Notes under the pieces: generated by a model | Databases searched by the model: none | Told to the model about the DNA's origin: nothing | The model's input: the letters and a program-made list of their open reading frames with translations, nothing else | Position numbers and translations under genes: made by a program | Assembly (NCBI RefSeq): GCF_001468065.1 | Contig: NZ_LNYZ01000002.1 | Location: 62,001-126,000 of the forward strand | Length of the DNA: 64,000 nucleotides | Direction of reading: 5' to 3' | Source of the DNA: Legionella steigerwaltii | GTDB taxonomy: Bacteria > Pseudomonadota > Gammaproteobacteria > Legionellales > Legionellaceae | In this document: one piece after another, positions 46,330-55,124 of the stretch | Layout of the letters: every line of letters begins with the position of its first letter | Numbering within the stretch: position 1 is the first letter of the stretch

Positions 46330-48615
46330 ATGAGCAGAGCAAAAGCAATGGCGAATGAAGAAAAAATAAATGAGCGGCCTTTGAAAACAACGGCCTCAGT
46401 CAAAACGCCAAACAAGAGACTCGAAGTCCGTGCATTAGTGGATAACGCTGCCCAACGGATTGCCCCGGTTTGGCCGCTAGAAACGTTTATCGCATGCAAC
46501 CCCTTACAAGGGTTTGAAGCGCAAAGTTTTGAAGAGGCTTTAGCGCAAGGTGGATTTCGACGAAAGGATGTTTCCCGCAATCGGGCTTTAGAAAACGTCA
46601 ACCTGCAGATGATTAAATGGTGTGGCGGTTTTTTTGATGCTGGACAAGGTGCTATTGAAATGCCCTATCGAGACAAAGGGTTCTATTTTGGATTTTTGAA
46701 ACTAGCGTGTTTTGACAAAAAACTTCATGATCATAAGAAAGAGGCAAAACAATGGCTAATGAGCCTGCCTGAATCTGCTGAAGAGGCAATTATTCTTTGC
46801 CTGAAAAAACTGAATGTACCCACAGAAAAAGCAGAAGAATTCATCACTCAAACCTTTCTTTATCTGCCAGGTTGGGCGGGTTTTGTGAAATGGAAAACCC
46901 ACTGGCACCATCGAACAACAGCAGACAAAATACCGGTTACACTCACTGACTTTCTTGCGGTGCGTCTCGTTATTACCTGTTTGCTCTGGCCTGAGGCAGG
47001 CCTGGAAAAAAAAAGCGAAGGAGATGGTTCTTTGGTTCAGGACATTCTTAAAAAAATAAAACGCAATGAAAAGCACTACGAGCAGGCATTGCTAAAAACA
47101 CTGTTGCCTGAAGTTAATCAGTCGGCAACAAAGACTCAAAGAGCAGATGCGCAACTGGTGTTTTGTATTGATGTCCGCTCTGAACCTATTCGCAGGGCTA
47201 TAGAGAAGCTGGGAAATTATGAAACTTTAGGATTTGCCGGCTTTTTTGGTATACCTATTCGTGTGCAAGAGTTTGAGAGTGGCAAAACAAAAAACTGTTG
47301 CCCAGTATTATTAAAGCCACGTTATCGTGTTGATGAAAAACCAAGCGCAGCAAATAGGGCCTTTATTGAACAACACCAACAGGGAAAGACGATTAAGGCC
47401 CTCCTTGGCAAGGTCTATCGAGAATTAAAATATAATTTTGCAACGCCTTTTGCTTTGGTTGAAACCCTTGGGGCCTGGTGTGGTCTGAAGATGGTGTTGC
47501 AATCGTTCGCTCCTAATTATACTAAGAAAACCAGTCGAGCCTTAAATCATTTAATTGTCCCCCAAATCCAAACAGAGCTCTCGTTTGAATTAAATGAGGC
47601 TAATTTAGAGCAAGGCATCGCTTTAAGCGAGCAGATTGACTATGCCGAAACGGTATTACGCCTCATGGGGCTTTCTTCAGGTTTTGCAAAAGTCATTGTT
47701 CTTTGCGGTCATGGAAGTTCCACCGAAAATAATCCCTATGCATCCGCTCTAGATTGTGGTGCCTGTGGTGGGAATCATGGGGGCATTAACGCCAAGCTAT
47801 TGGCAGCAATTCTTAATAAAACGGAAGTAAGAAGGGCTTTAGAGGATAAAGGAATTCACATTCCAATCGATACCGTGTTTTATGGTGCTCTTCATAACAC
47901 CACTACGGACTCTATTGAGCTTTATAAGCTGAAATCGAGTAAGGTCATTTATCCAGCTCTGCTCAATCAGCTACTTGCCGATTTGGAGGAGGCAAAATTG
48001 AGCAATAATTTAGAACGTGGTCGCAAATTAAATTCAAAACATGCAGAAAAAGACATTCTACGAAGAAGTCAGGATTGGTCTGAAACACGCCCTGAATGGG
48101 GTCTTGCCCGCAATGCTGCTTTTATTGTGGCGCCCCGCTCTTTAACCAAAAATATCAATCTTGATGGCCGATGCTTTTTACATTCCTATGACTGGGAACA
48201 AGACGCCGAAGGAAGTTTCCTGGAAACAATCCTCACTGCACCCATGGTGGTTGCTCAATGGATTAATACCCAATATTTATTTTCAACCCTCGATAATGTT
48301 GCTTACGGCAGTGGCAGCAAAATCACCCACAATGTCACGGGTAAAATGGGCATCATGCAAGGCAATGGCAGTGATTTAATGCATGGACTTCCTTTGCAGT
48401 CAGTGATGAGAAGTGATGAAACCCCTTACCATCAGCCACAACGACTGTTGACTGTAGTCTATGCACCCAAAGCACTCGTATCAAGCATCATTGAACGTCA
48501 AGCGGTTTTAAAAACTTTGTTCTTCAATGAGTGGGTTCATCTCATCATCATTGAACCAAGCGATGGTCAAGCCTACAAAATGAATCAAAATGGCACGTGG
48601 ATTTTAGCTCGCTAA
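46330..48615 (+). CDS. dabA: DabA (DUF2309), carbonic-anhydrase-like subunit of the inorganic carbon pump
   Basis: A 761-residue cytoplasmic protein. The zinc site of the family is complete: Cys279 and Asp281 in VFCIDVRSE, His461 in CGHGSST and Cys476 in [11 protein letters not shown]; the CxD pair and the 15-residue His-to-Cys spacing match the characterised DabA. Conserved [16 protein letters not shown] is near the N-terminus. Known role: energised, one-way hydration of CO2 that traps bicarbonate inside the cell. GAGGAG precedes the ATG. It is followed at 13 bp by a PII-like gene. Confidence 0.94.
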   Translation: MSRAKAMANEEKINERPLKTTASVKTPNKRLEVRALVDNAAQRIAPVWPLETFIACNPLQGFEAQSFEEALAQGGFRRKDVSRNRALENVNLQMIKWCGGFFDAGQGAIEMPYRDKGFYFGFLKLACFDKKLHDHKKEAKQWLMSLPESAEEAIILCLKKLNVPTEKAEEFITQTFLYLPGWAGFVKWKTHWHHRTTADKIPVTLTDFLAVRLVITCLLWPEAGLEKKSEGDGSLVQDILKKIKRNEKHYEQALLKTLLPEVNQSATKTQRADAQLVFCIDVRSEPIRRAIEKLGNYETLGFAGFFGIPIRVQEFESGKTKNCCPVLLKPRYRVDEKPSAANRAFIEQHQQGKTIKALLGKVYRELKYNFATPFALVETLGAWCGLKMVLQSFAPNYTKKTSRALNHLIVPQIQTELSFELNEANLEQGIALSEQIDYAETVLRLMGLSSGFAKVIVLCGHGSSTENNPYASALDCGACGGNHGGINAKLLAAILNKTEVRRALEDKGIHIPIDTVFYGALHNTTTDSIELYKLKSSKVIYPALLNQLLADLEEAKLSNNLERGRKLNSKHAEKDILRRSQDWSETRPEWGLARNAAFIVAPRSLTKNINLDGRCFLHSYDWEQDAEGSFLETILTAPMVVAQWINTQYLFSTLDNVAYGSGSKITHNVTGKMGIMQGNGSDLMHGLPLQSVMRSDETPYHQPQRLLTVVYAPKALVSSIIERQAVLKTLFFNEWVHLIIIEPSDGQAYKMNQNGTWILAR

Positions 48616-48628
48616 TGAGGAGAAAAAA

Positions 48629-48997
48629 ATGAAGGTGATTAAAGTTCAAGAACGAAAGGATATTGGCATTAACCTCCATCCCATGAAAAAAATAGAAATC
48701 ATCGTTTCTGGTGAGCATGAACAGCTCATCAGCTCGATGATGGAAGAGGCAAAAGTCACAGGGTTTACCTTGTTTCGAAACATCTCAGGTAAAGGCCATA
48801 ATGGGTTTCATGAAGGAAAAATATTATTCAACGACCGGGCGTCGCTGATAATGTTTCTTGCCGTAGCTCCTGAAGAAGTCATAGCAACCCTTGCCTTAGG
48901 AATGAAAACCTTATTTCAGCAGAATTCGGGGGTCATGTTTGTTTCCGATGTTGATGTGGCCCGAATGGATTATTTCCATTCAATCACTGGAGCTTAA
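48629..48997 (+). CDS. PII-like signalling protein of the DAB operon
   Basis: A 122-residue protein with the ferredoxin-like PII fold pattern (KKIEIIVSGEHEQLISSMMEEAKVTGFTLFRNISGKGHNGF, then the basic T-loop region and a C-terminal strand). PII-like proteins next to bicarbonate transporters sense adenine nucleotides or bicarbonate and control uptake. Its position right after dabA suggests it gates DabAB. The uridylylation Tyr of classic GlnB is not evident. Confidence 0.8.
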   Translation: MKVIKVQERKDIGINLHPMKKIEIIVSGEHEQLISSMMEEAKVTGFTLFRNISGKGHNGFHEGKILFNDRASLIMFLAVAPEEVIATLALGMKTLFQQNSGVMFVSDVDVARMDYFHSITGA

Positions 48998-48999
48998 TC

Positions 49000-49833
49000 A
49001 TGCACTATCGCAATCAGTCGGTTTTGCTTGCCTCAAAACATGAGAAAGAAAAAGCAATTGCTAAAGTATTTTTTGATAAACTCTCGTGCAAACTGGATGT
49101 ACACGATTTCGATACCGACCAATTTGGGACTTTTACTGGTGAAATAGCAAGGACATTAAGTCCCTATGATACCTGTATTTTAAAAGCAAGGCGTGCTGCA
49201 GAGCACCACGGTTATGAATTAGCAATTGCTAGTGAAGGAAGTTTTGGTCCGCATCCTGCATTTCCCTTTATTCCCAGTGACCATGAAATCATGGTGTTTT
49301 TAGACCGCAAAAACAATTGGGTGATTGCTGAGCAATATACAACAACCAAAACAAATTATCGCATGATGACCATTACCCCACAAACAGAGCTTGACGATTT
49401 TTTAGAAAAAGCCGGTTTTCCCGAACATGCTCTAACCCTGCAAACCAACAAAGATAAAACGGTTATTGCCAAAGGAATCAGAGACAATGAGACTCTCAAG
49501 ACCGTATTGTCTCTTGGCTTCCAACAAGAAAATGAACTCTTCCTTGCAACGGATATGAGAGCCATGATGAATCCATTAAGGATGCAGGCGATTTCTGAAC
49601 TCGCAGAAAAACTAGCTCATCGAATTCAATGTTGTTGCCCCAATTGTGGTGCTCCTGGTTTTGGGTTTAAAGAAACCTCAGGCAGTCTTCCTTGCAATGA
49701 TTGCACCTCACCCACCTCCTTCTACCATCACGAAGTTTGGGGCTGCATTCAATGTGATTATCAGGAGACTCACCCCAGGAAAGATGGGTTAGAAGCAGCT
49801 GAGCCGCAATATTGTGATTATTGTAACCCTTAA
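49000..49833 (+). CDS. DUF6671-like protein with C-terminal zinc ribbons
   Basis: A 277-residue protein. The N-terminal two thirds has ASKHEKEKAIAKVFFDKLSC and ASEGSFGPHPAFPFIPSDHE, as in an uncharacterised family often annotated DUF6671. The last 70 residues hold paired metal motifs CCCPNCGAPG, LPCNDC, WGCIQC and QYCDYC, consistent with two zinc ribbons. It begins 3 bp after the PII-like gene, so it is part of the carbon-uptake operon, and may be a regulatory or assembly factor. The function is unknown. Confidence 0.72.
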   Translation: MHYRNQSVLLASKHEKEKAIAKVFFDKLSCKLDVHDFDTDQFGTFTGEIARTLSPYDTCILKARRAAEHHGYELAIASEGSFGPHPAFPFIPSDHEIMVFLDRKNNWVIAEQYTTTKTNYRMMTITPQTELDDFLEKAGFPEHALTLQTNKDKTVIAKGIRDNETLKTVLSLGFQQENELFLATDMRAMMNPLRMQAISELAEKLAHRIQCCCPNCGAPGFGFKETSGSLPCNDCTSPTSFYHHEVWGCIQCDYQETHPRKDGLEAAEPQYCDYCNP

Positions 49834-49862
49834 AAGAGTAACCCGATTAGGAGTATATTGAA

Positions 49863-50366
49863 ATGCAAGAAAAACCTTTAGTTGGCATCATTATGGGCTC
49901 TCAAAGTGATTGGCCGATACTTTCTGAGAGCGCAAAAACATTAAAGGGCTTGGAGATTTCTTTTGACGCAGACATTGTATCGGCACATCGAACACCAGAC
50001 AAACTCCATGACTACGCACGAAATGCGCAAAAACGAGGAATACAGATTATTATCGCGGGGGCTGGAGGTGCGGCTCATCTTCCTGGAATGATGGCCGCAA
50101 TGACCAGGCTTCCTGTTTTGGGTGTCCCAATACCTTCTTCTTTACTTGATGGCTTGGACTCACTGCTTTCCATAGTACAAATGCCAGCAGGTATACCGGT
50201 TGGTACATTAGCAGTCGGCAAAGCAGGCGCAATTAATGCAGCACTTTTAGCAGCCGCAATCCTTGCCAACAATAACCCGGAGATTTGCGAACGCTTAAAT
50301 CAATACCGGGCACAACAAACCCAAAAGGTTCTTGATAACAACAAACCCCAATTGGAGTCATTATGA
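49863..50366 (+). CDS. purE: N5-carboxyaminoimidazole ribonucleotide mutase
   Basis: A 167-residue class I Pur[29 protein letters not shown] and [19 protein letters not shown] are the active-site segments. It moves the carboxyl group from N5 to C4 of the ribonucleotide in purine synthesis. It overlaps purK by 4 bp. Its placement 30 bp after a carbon-uptake operon is unusual. Confidence 0.95.
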   Translation: MQEKPLVGIIMGSQSDWPILSESAKTLKGLEISFDADIVSAHRTPDKLHDYARNAQKRGIQIIIAGAGGAAHLPGMMAAMTRLPVLGVPIPSSLLDGLDSLLSIVQMPAGIPVGTLAVGKAGAINAALLAAAILANNNPEICERLNQYRAQQTQKVLDNNKPQLESL

Positions 50367-51469
50367 AACTCGGTATCTTAGGTGGTGGGCAACTCGCAAA
50401 AATGCTGGTTTTGGCAGCCCACTCGTTAGGAATTAGTACGGTATGCCTATCCCCCGATCCTAATCCCTGTGTTCGCCATTTAACTCGCCTAATTTCAGCA
50501 TCATTTGATGACGAAAAAGCACTTACTGCGTTTTGTAATGAAGTTGATTGCGTCACATTTGAAACGGAAAACATTCCCCTGACTTGTGCTGAGTTCATTG
50601 CCAAAAAAGTTCCATTTTATCCCTCTACCAAAGCGCTTCAGATAACTCAAGACCGCTTTTTGGAAAAATCATTTTTAAACTCATTAAAAATAAAAACGGC
50701 TCGTTTTACTGCGATTGAAACGCATAAGGAACTGCAGGATGCCTTTGTCAGTTGGAATAGCTCTGCCATTTTGAAAACAAGACGATTAGGCTACGATGGC
50801 AAAGGACAATATGTTATTCATGAGCTGTCTGACTTAGCAACAGCCTGGGAGTTGATGCAGTCTCGTGATTTGGTTTTGGAGCAGTTTGTTCCTTTTGAGG
50901 AGGAGCTGTCGCTTATTGCGGTGAGAAATCAGCAAGAAGAGATTCAATTTTATCCCCTCATAAAAAATCAACATCATCAGGGCATCCTTCAATGGTCCGA
51001 AGCCCCGTTAGAGAATAATTTATTGCAACAAAATGCCCAAGACATTGCCAGAAAGATTATGGATTCTTTGGGCTATATCGGCGTCATAACCATCGAATTT
51101 TTTCACAATAATGGCGAACTGATAGTCAATGAAATTGCTCCTAGAGTCCATAATTCTGGGCATCTAACCATTGAAGGGGCAATAACCAGTCAGTTTGAAA
51201 ATCATTTACGTGCGGTTTTTGCTTTACCCTTAGGCCTTACGGAGCTTATGAGCAATTGCTTTTTAGTCAACTGTCTTGGCAAGATGCTCCCCATCCAATC
51301 ATGCCTTAAGATACCAGGAGTCCATTATCATGATTATGGTAAAAATCCATATCCTCAGCGTAAGGTCGGACATATTACTTTAGTCGATAGAAATTGTGAC
51401 CGATACCAAGAAAGCAAGCTTAAGCTTATCAAAATGCAAACTGAGTACACCCTTGCTGCGAGTGGTTGA
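50363..51469 (+). CDS. purK: N5-carboxyaminoimidazole ribonucleotide synthase
   Basis: A 368-residue ATP-grasp enzyme that uses ATP and bicarbonate to carboxylate aminoimidazole ribonucleotide. The N-terminal [51 protein letters not shown] and [29 protein letters not shown] are diagnostic. It is the last gene of the operon dabB-dabA-PII-DUF6671-purE-purK. Its substrate, bicarbonate, is the product of DabAB. Confidence 0.95.
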   Translation: MKLGILGGGQLAKMLVLAAHSLGISTVCLSPDPNPCVRHLTRLISASFDDEKALTAFCNEVDCVTFETENIPLTCAEFIAKKVPFYPSTKALQITQDRFLEKSFLNSLKIKTARFTAIETHKELQDAFVSWNSSAILKTRRLGYDGKGQYVIHELSDLATAWELMQSRDLVLEQFVPFEEELSLIAVRNQQEEIQFYPLIKNQHHQGILQWSEAPLENNLLQQNAQDIARKIMDSLGYIGVITIEFFHNNGELIVNEIAPRVHNSGHLTIEGAITSQFENHLRAVFALPLGLTELMSNCFLVNCLGKMLPIQSCLKIPGVHYHDYGKNPYPQRKVGHITLVDRNCDRYQESKLKLIKMQTEYTLAASG

Positions 51470-51690
51470 CCCATTTCACCTATAGACTATGTTTTTTAAT
51501 AGTGAGGCTAAAATAATTGATCTATCCTTTGGGGATTTGTTGGTTCGATGCTCATCCCCTATGACGACTTATTAAACCAAATGCTCATCATCTCGATTAT
51601 AATTGGTGTTGCATCAGGTGGACTTAACCGAAAAAAAACCAACGACCTTCGCTCCAATACAGACAAGCAAGAACTTCTAGGCGTGTATTG

Positions 51691-51727
51691 CTATAAATAA
51701 TGCTTGCCCAGTATACATTATTTATAG
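51691..51727. repeat. AT-rich 12-bp perfect inverted repeat
   Basis: CTATAAATAATG (51691-51702) and CATTATTTATAG (51716-51727) flank a 13-base loop in the spacer between purK and attachment site 3. No T-run; an operator or integration-related site is possible. The remainder of 51470-51803 has no gene. Confidence 0.5.
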
Positions 51728-51775
51728 TCTGCATCATTGCAGGTTATGGACTGAATGAGGAAAAATTACTTAAAT

Positions 51776-51805
51776 TTCGAGTCCCTTCGAGCGCGCCATT
51801 TAATC
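51776..51805 (+). repeat. tRNA-Arg 3'-end copy (attachment site 3)
   Basis: 30 bases (TTCGAGTCCCTTCGAGCGCG and CCATTTAATC) match the end of tRNA-Arg plus 8 bases beyond it, with one substitution. It marks the far border of the accessory DNA that begins at 31141, about 20.6 kb. Its last two bases lie in the stop codon of the ankyrin/U-box gene. Confidence 0.8.
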
Positions 51806-54800
51806 ATCCATTGTTATATTCCATATAATTATCTAATTGGGATGGCTCTTTTTTCTCTCCTCTATTACCAAATAAGCCTGGGTTAAACTCTCCTGAGAAA
51901 TTCATCTTTTTTGTTGGTGTTTTTTGAAGATCATTTTGGTAAATTTCTTCAATCACCTTTTCGACTAAAATATTCGAGTAAAGATTTTTTGTTTGTTTAT
52001 AGCCGTAAGGCGCCCCATCTGTTGGTGGTGTCATTCCATTATGATCAGCTAAATATTTTGTAATCCATGCCTCTTCATATGTTTTACCATCCACTGCAAC
52101 TACAGGTTTTTTAAATATTTCGTTAGTTTCTTTGCAAATCAAACATGGAGGGAGTTGAGAAACATCAACCCCAGGACATTTAAAATGCATTAATAAATCC
52201 TTTACCAGAAGATTGGGAATAAAATCGTCCTTTGTTAATGGCTGGCGTGATACAGGATCTGTTTTTAATGTAGTTGCTGTTTTTATATCGTAAGTAATGC
52301 CAGTAGGAACAATAATGGGCTCTTCAATGGGATAAAATGATACTGAATCTTCAAATAGCTCTTCTACTTCGGAAGCCAATTTACCAAATTTAGATAGCAA
52401 AGGATTGATAATTTCCGGTCTTCCTTCTGTGATTAACAAAGTAAGAATTTCAGTTTGTTGCGTCTCAATTAGTTTTTTGAAATATTCTTCACCCTCTTCA
52501 CGTGTAAAATAGGACATCGGCGCGCCAGCTTTTAACAGAGCTCGAGCTACTTCGATTTGATCAGCCTGTAATGCATGGATCAAAGGAATATCATATTGAG
52601 AAAGCATGGTTTTATCATTAGGATGAAAGACAGCAATTGCCCCAATGCAGTTCCAGGCTTTACAAGTCACTGCCAGTTTCATGGGTGACAAACCCGATTT
52701 ATTCAACATCGTCAAACTGGCTCCATGATCGAGTAGTAGTTTGATTAACTCAACATTCCCCTCTTCAACTGCTTTGTGCAATCCGGTATTCGCATTGGCA
52801 TCGAGAAGAGTATTTGGAGAAACTTTTGCCTTTAAAAATTCCTCCAATGCTTTTAAGTTTTTTTCAGCAAATGCTTTTTTGTAATTTTCCCTATTTTTTT
52901 CTTCTAATACTTTCTCAAGAGAGTACTTTTCTTCAATTAACGTTTTAACTAAACGATTGGGGTATAAAGGTCTATTAAGCTGTGGATGGCCACCAGGAGT
53001 TATGTTATTGTTTTTTTGCAAATATTCAGTAATCCACGCTTTTTCATAGGTGAAGCCATCACCAGTAACAACAGGCTCTTTATAAACCTCTTGCGTCTCG
53101 GGGCATATTAAGCAAGGGGGCACTTCCAAAAGATTCACATTTGGATGTTTATAATAGGCCAGCAAATCATAGACGATCAGGTTTGGAATCAATTCACTTT
53201 GCTGCAATGATCCTCTGGTAATTGGATCATGAACCAGCTTTCTGATATCTTGTTCATTATAGGTTGTTCCCTGCTTCGTGATAACTGGGTTTGTTAACTC
53301 TTCACCCATAATAATTTCTTCAAAAAAGTCTTTTACCTGATTTGGTAAAACACCAAATTTCATTCGAAATTCTTTACTTCCTATTAATAAAACATGAATC
53401 ATATCATTCCATTGATTAGCAACCATTCGTTGGTAATCTTGTACACTTTCATCGGTATTAAAATAACTGGGAAGTACTTGCATACCTTGTCTTAACAATA
53501 TCCGCAGTATGTCTGGCTGATTCGCTTTTAAAGCGTGCATAAGAACTAATTGATATTGATCCCTATTACTTTTATCAAGTGGTCGTTTTTCCAAAATAAT
53601 TTTAATGAGATCCCAGGACTGCAGCTTCAAGGCTAACTCAATGGCTGTTAATTGATCCATGTCTCGAGTAGTAAGCTGAATTTGGTTATCTAAAAATAAA
53701 TGAACCATTTCCGCTCTCTTATTCATAATGGCGATATGTAATCCCGTCTGTTTGTTGGGACCCAATCGAGCATCCACAGAAAAGTCCTTTCTTGACAAAA
53801 TACCTTCAACCGCGAAAAAGTCGTTATTACTGATTGCAACTACGTACATTAATTCTTGAACCACCGGAGATATGGATAAAACGGCGAGCATTTCATCCTG
53901 CTTGTTAGCTACCAGTTTTTCAAAATAAAGTTTACCTGCAAGCGTAGTAAAATAGTTTAGCGAGGCACCTGCATTAATCAAAATCTGAACCAACTCAACC
54001 TTATGGGCACGTAAGGCAGCGAGTAAGGCCGCATCAAGAGATTCGCTATGTACAGGATCATTTTCGACAATTGTTTTAACACAACTCCAGGCTTCATTCT
54101 CCAACGCCAACTCTAAAGGAGTTTTACCTTGTTTATTTTTACGATTTGAAACAGCTCCATTTTGCAGTGCAAGCCGTATTAATTCTAAATTTTGCGTTGT
54201 GACACCAATATGCAAGAGGGTATTGAATTGCGCATCAACGACTGTATTAACAGATACCTTATCCGCTAACAGTTGTGCAATTTCTGCAATATTACCCTGC
54301 TGAACCGCCTGTTGATAGGCCTTTCTTGGAGATGTTTTTTTCTCGATCTTGGGTTCATCTATCTCCATTATGTTATTATTATTTAATGCTTCCCGCTTGC
54401 TCGCGTAATCAGCAATGAGTTGATAGCACTCCCAAGCTTCTATTTCTGCTGCCAATTGAAGTGGTATTCTCTGCTTTTTATCGGCAAGATTAAGATTAGG
54501 TCCATATTGTAATAATAACGCAATTAATTTTTTATCTTTTTGTTTTATCGCCTGATGCAGTGCTGTGCTCGACTCATTATCAATGATCATGTCGATCGAT
54601 GTACCTGATTCAAGGCTTTGTTTTACTTGGGTAAGATCCCCTCTTTTCACAGCCTCTATGAAGGGATTTGCCACCGGTCTGTTCTGATTGGAATGGAAAA
54701 TTTCTAGCAAATTCTTATCAGCTGCATCTAATTTCTCGTTGTTGTTGAGTAAACAAAAATCAGCAATGATTGAGATGCCTTCATAATATTCATTAGAAGC

Positions 54801-55040
54801 CGCTAACTGAATAGCGGTATAACCCTTTTTATTTTTTAGACTAATATCCGCATTATATTTTAATAATAATTTGAGCAAATCTTTATTTTGAGCCATAACG
54901 GCGTGATGTAAGCCGGTATTGAGCTCTTTATCGCGGATATTAGGGGAAACTTTAACACTTAAGCAATGTTCTACAATGCTGGTATCGTTATTGGCTAAAG
55001 CAGTTAAATACATTTCACGTATAGTTTGAGTAGCATACAT
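51804..55040 (-). CDS. Ankyrin-repeat protein with two tandem U-box pairs, probable E3 ubiquitin ligase effector
   Basis: A 1078-residue protein, no signal peptide. Ankyrin repeats fill about 1-400 (NTGLHHAVMAQNKDLLKLLL; LHQAIKQKDKKLIALLLQYG) and continue degenerately to 560. A U-box-like unit (about 580-640; NPVITKQGTTYNEQDIRKL) is followed by a clear U-box (about 642-705; CLICPETQEVYKEPVVTGDG, then FTYEKAWI). A second ankyrin block spans about 725-880, and the same pair recurs (about 907-1030; PIIVPTGITYD, then CLICKETNEIFKKPVVAVDG). U-boxes recruit host E2 enzymes; the ankyrins would bind the target. Legionella LubX is a two-U-box precedent. It is 85 bp downstream of the giant gene and may be co-transcribed. 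Confidence 0.88.
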   Translation of the reverse strand: MYATQTIREMYLTALANNDTSIVEHCLSVKVSPNIRDKELNTGLHHAVMAQNKDLLKLLLKYNADISLKNKKGYTAIQLAASNEYYEGISIIADFCLLNNNEKLDAADKNLLEIFHSNQNRPVANPFIEAVKRGDLTQVKQSLESGTSIDMIIDNESSTALHQAIKQKDKKLIALLLQYGPNLNLADKKQRIPLQLAAEIEAWECYQLIADYASKREALNNNNIMEIDEPKIEKKTSPRKAYQQAVQQGNIAEIAQLLADKVSVNTVVDAQFNTLLHIGVTTQNLELIRLALQNGAVSNRKNKQGKTPLELALENEAWSCVKTIVENDPVHSESLDAALLAALRAHKVELVQILINAGASLNYFTTLAGKLYFEKLVANKQDEMLAVLSISPVVQELMYVVAISNNDFFAVEGILSRKDFSVDARLGPNKQTGLHIAIMNKRAEMVHLFLDNQIQLTTRDMDQLTAIELALKLQSWDLIKIILEKRPLDKSNRDQYQLVLMHALKANQPDILRILLRQGMQVLPSYFNTDESVQDYQRMVANQWNDMIHVLLIGSKEFRMKFGVLPNQVKDFFEEIIMGEELTNPVITKQGTTYNEQDIRKLVHDPITRGSLQQSELIPNLIVYDLLAYYKHPNVNLLEVPPCLICPETQEVYKEPVVTGDGFTYEKAWITEYLQKNNNITPGGHPQLNRPLYPNRLVKTLIEEKYSLEKVLEEKNRENYKKAFAEKNLKALEEFLKAKVSPNTLLDANANTGLHKAVEEGNVELIKLLLDHGASLTMLNKSGLSPMKLAVTCKAWNCIGAIAVFHPNDKTMLSQYDIPLIHALQADQIEVARALLKAGAPMSYFTREEGEEYFKKLIETQQTEILTLLITEGRPEIINPLLSKFGKLASEVEELFEDSVSFYPIEEPIIVPTGITYDIKTATTLKTDPVSRQPLTKDDFIPNLLVKDLLMHFKCPGVDVSQLPPCLICKETNEIFKKPVVAVDGKTYEEAWITKYLADHNGMTPPTDGAPYGYKQTKNLYSNILVEKVIEEIYQNDLQKTPTKKMNFSGEFNPGLFGNRGEKKEPSQLDNYMEYNNG

Positions 55041-55124
55041 AGTGATATTCTCTTTAAAAATTGAATTACTGAGGTAGACTTTCTGCAGTCCACCTCAAGG
55101 AGTTAGTTTCTATTTTGATGACAA

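Noticed and set aside
31141-51805. A tyrosine or serine integrase for the tRNA-Arg island
   Set aside because: None of the proteins has the R-H-R-Y or resolvase pattern; only transposase remnants are present.
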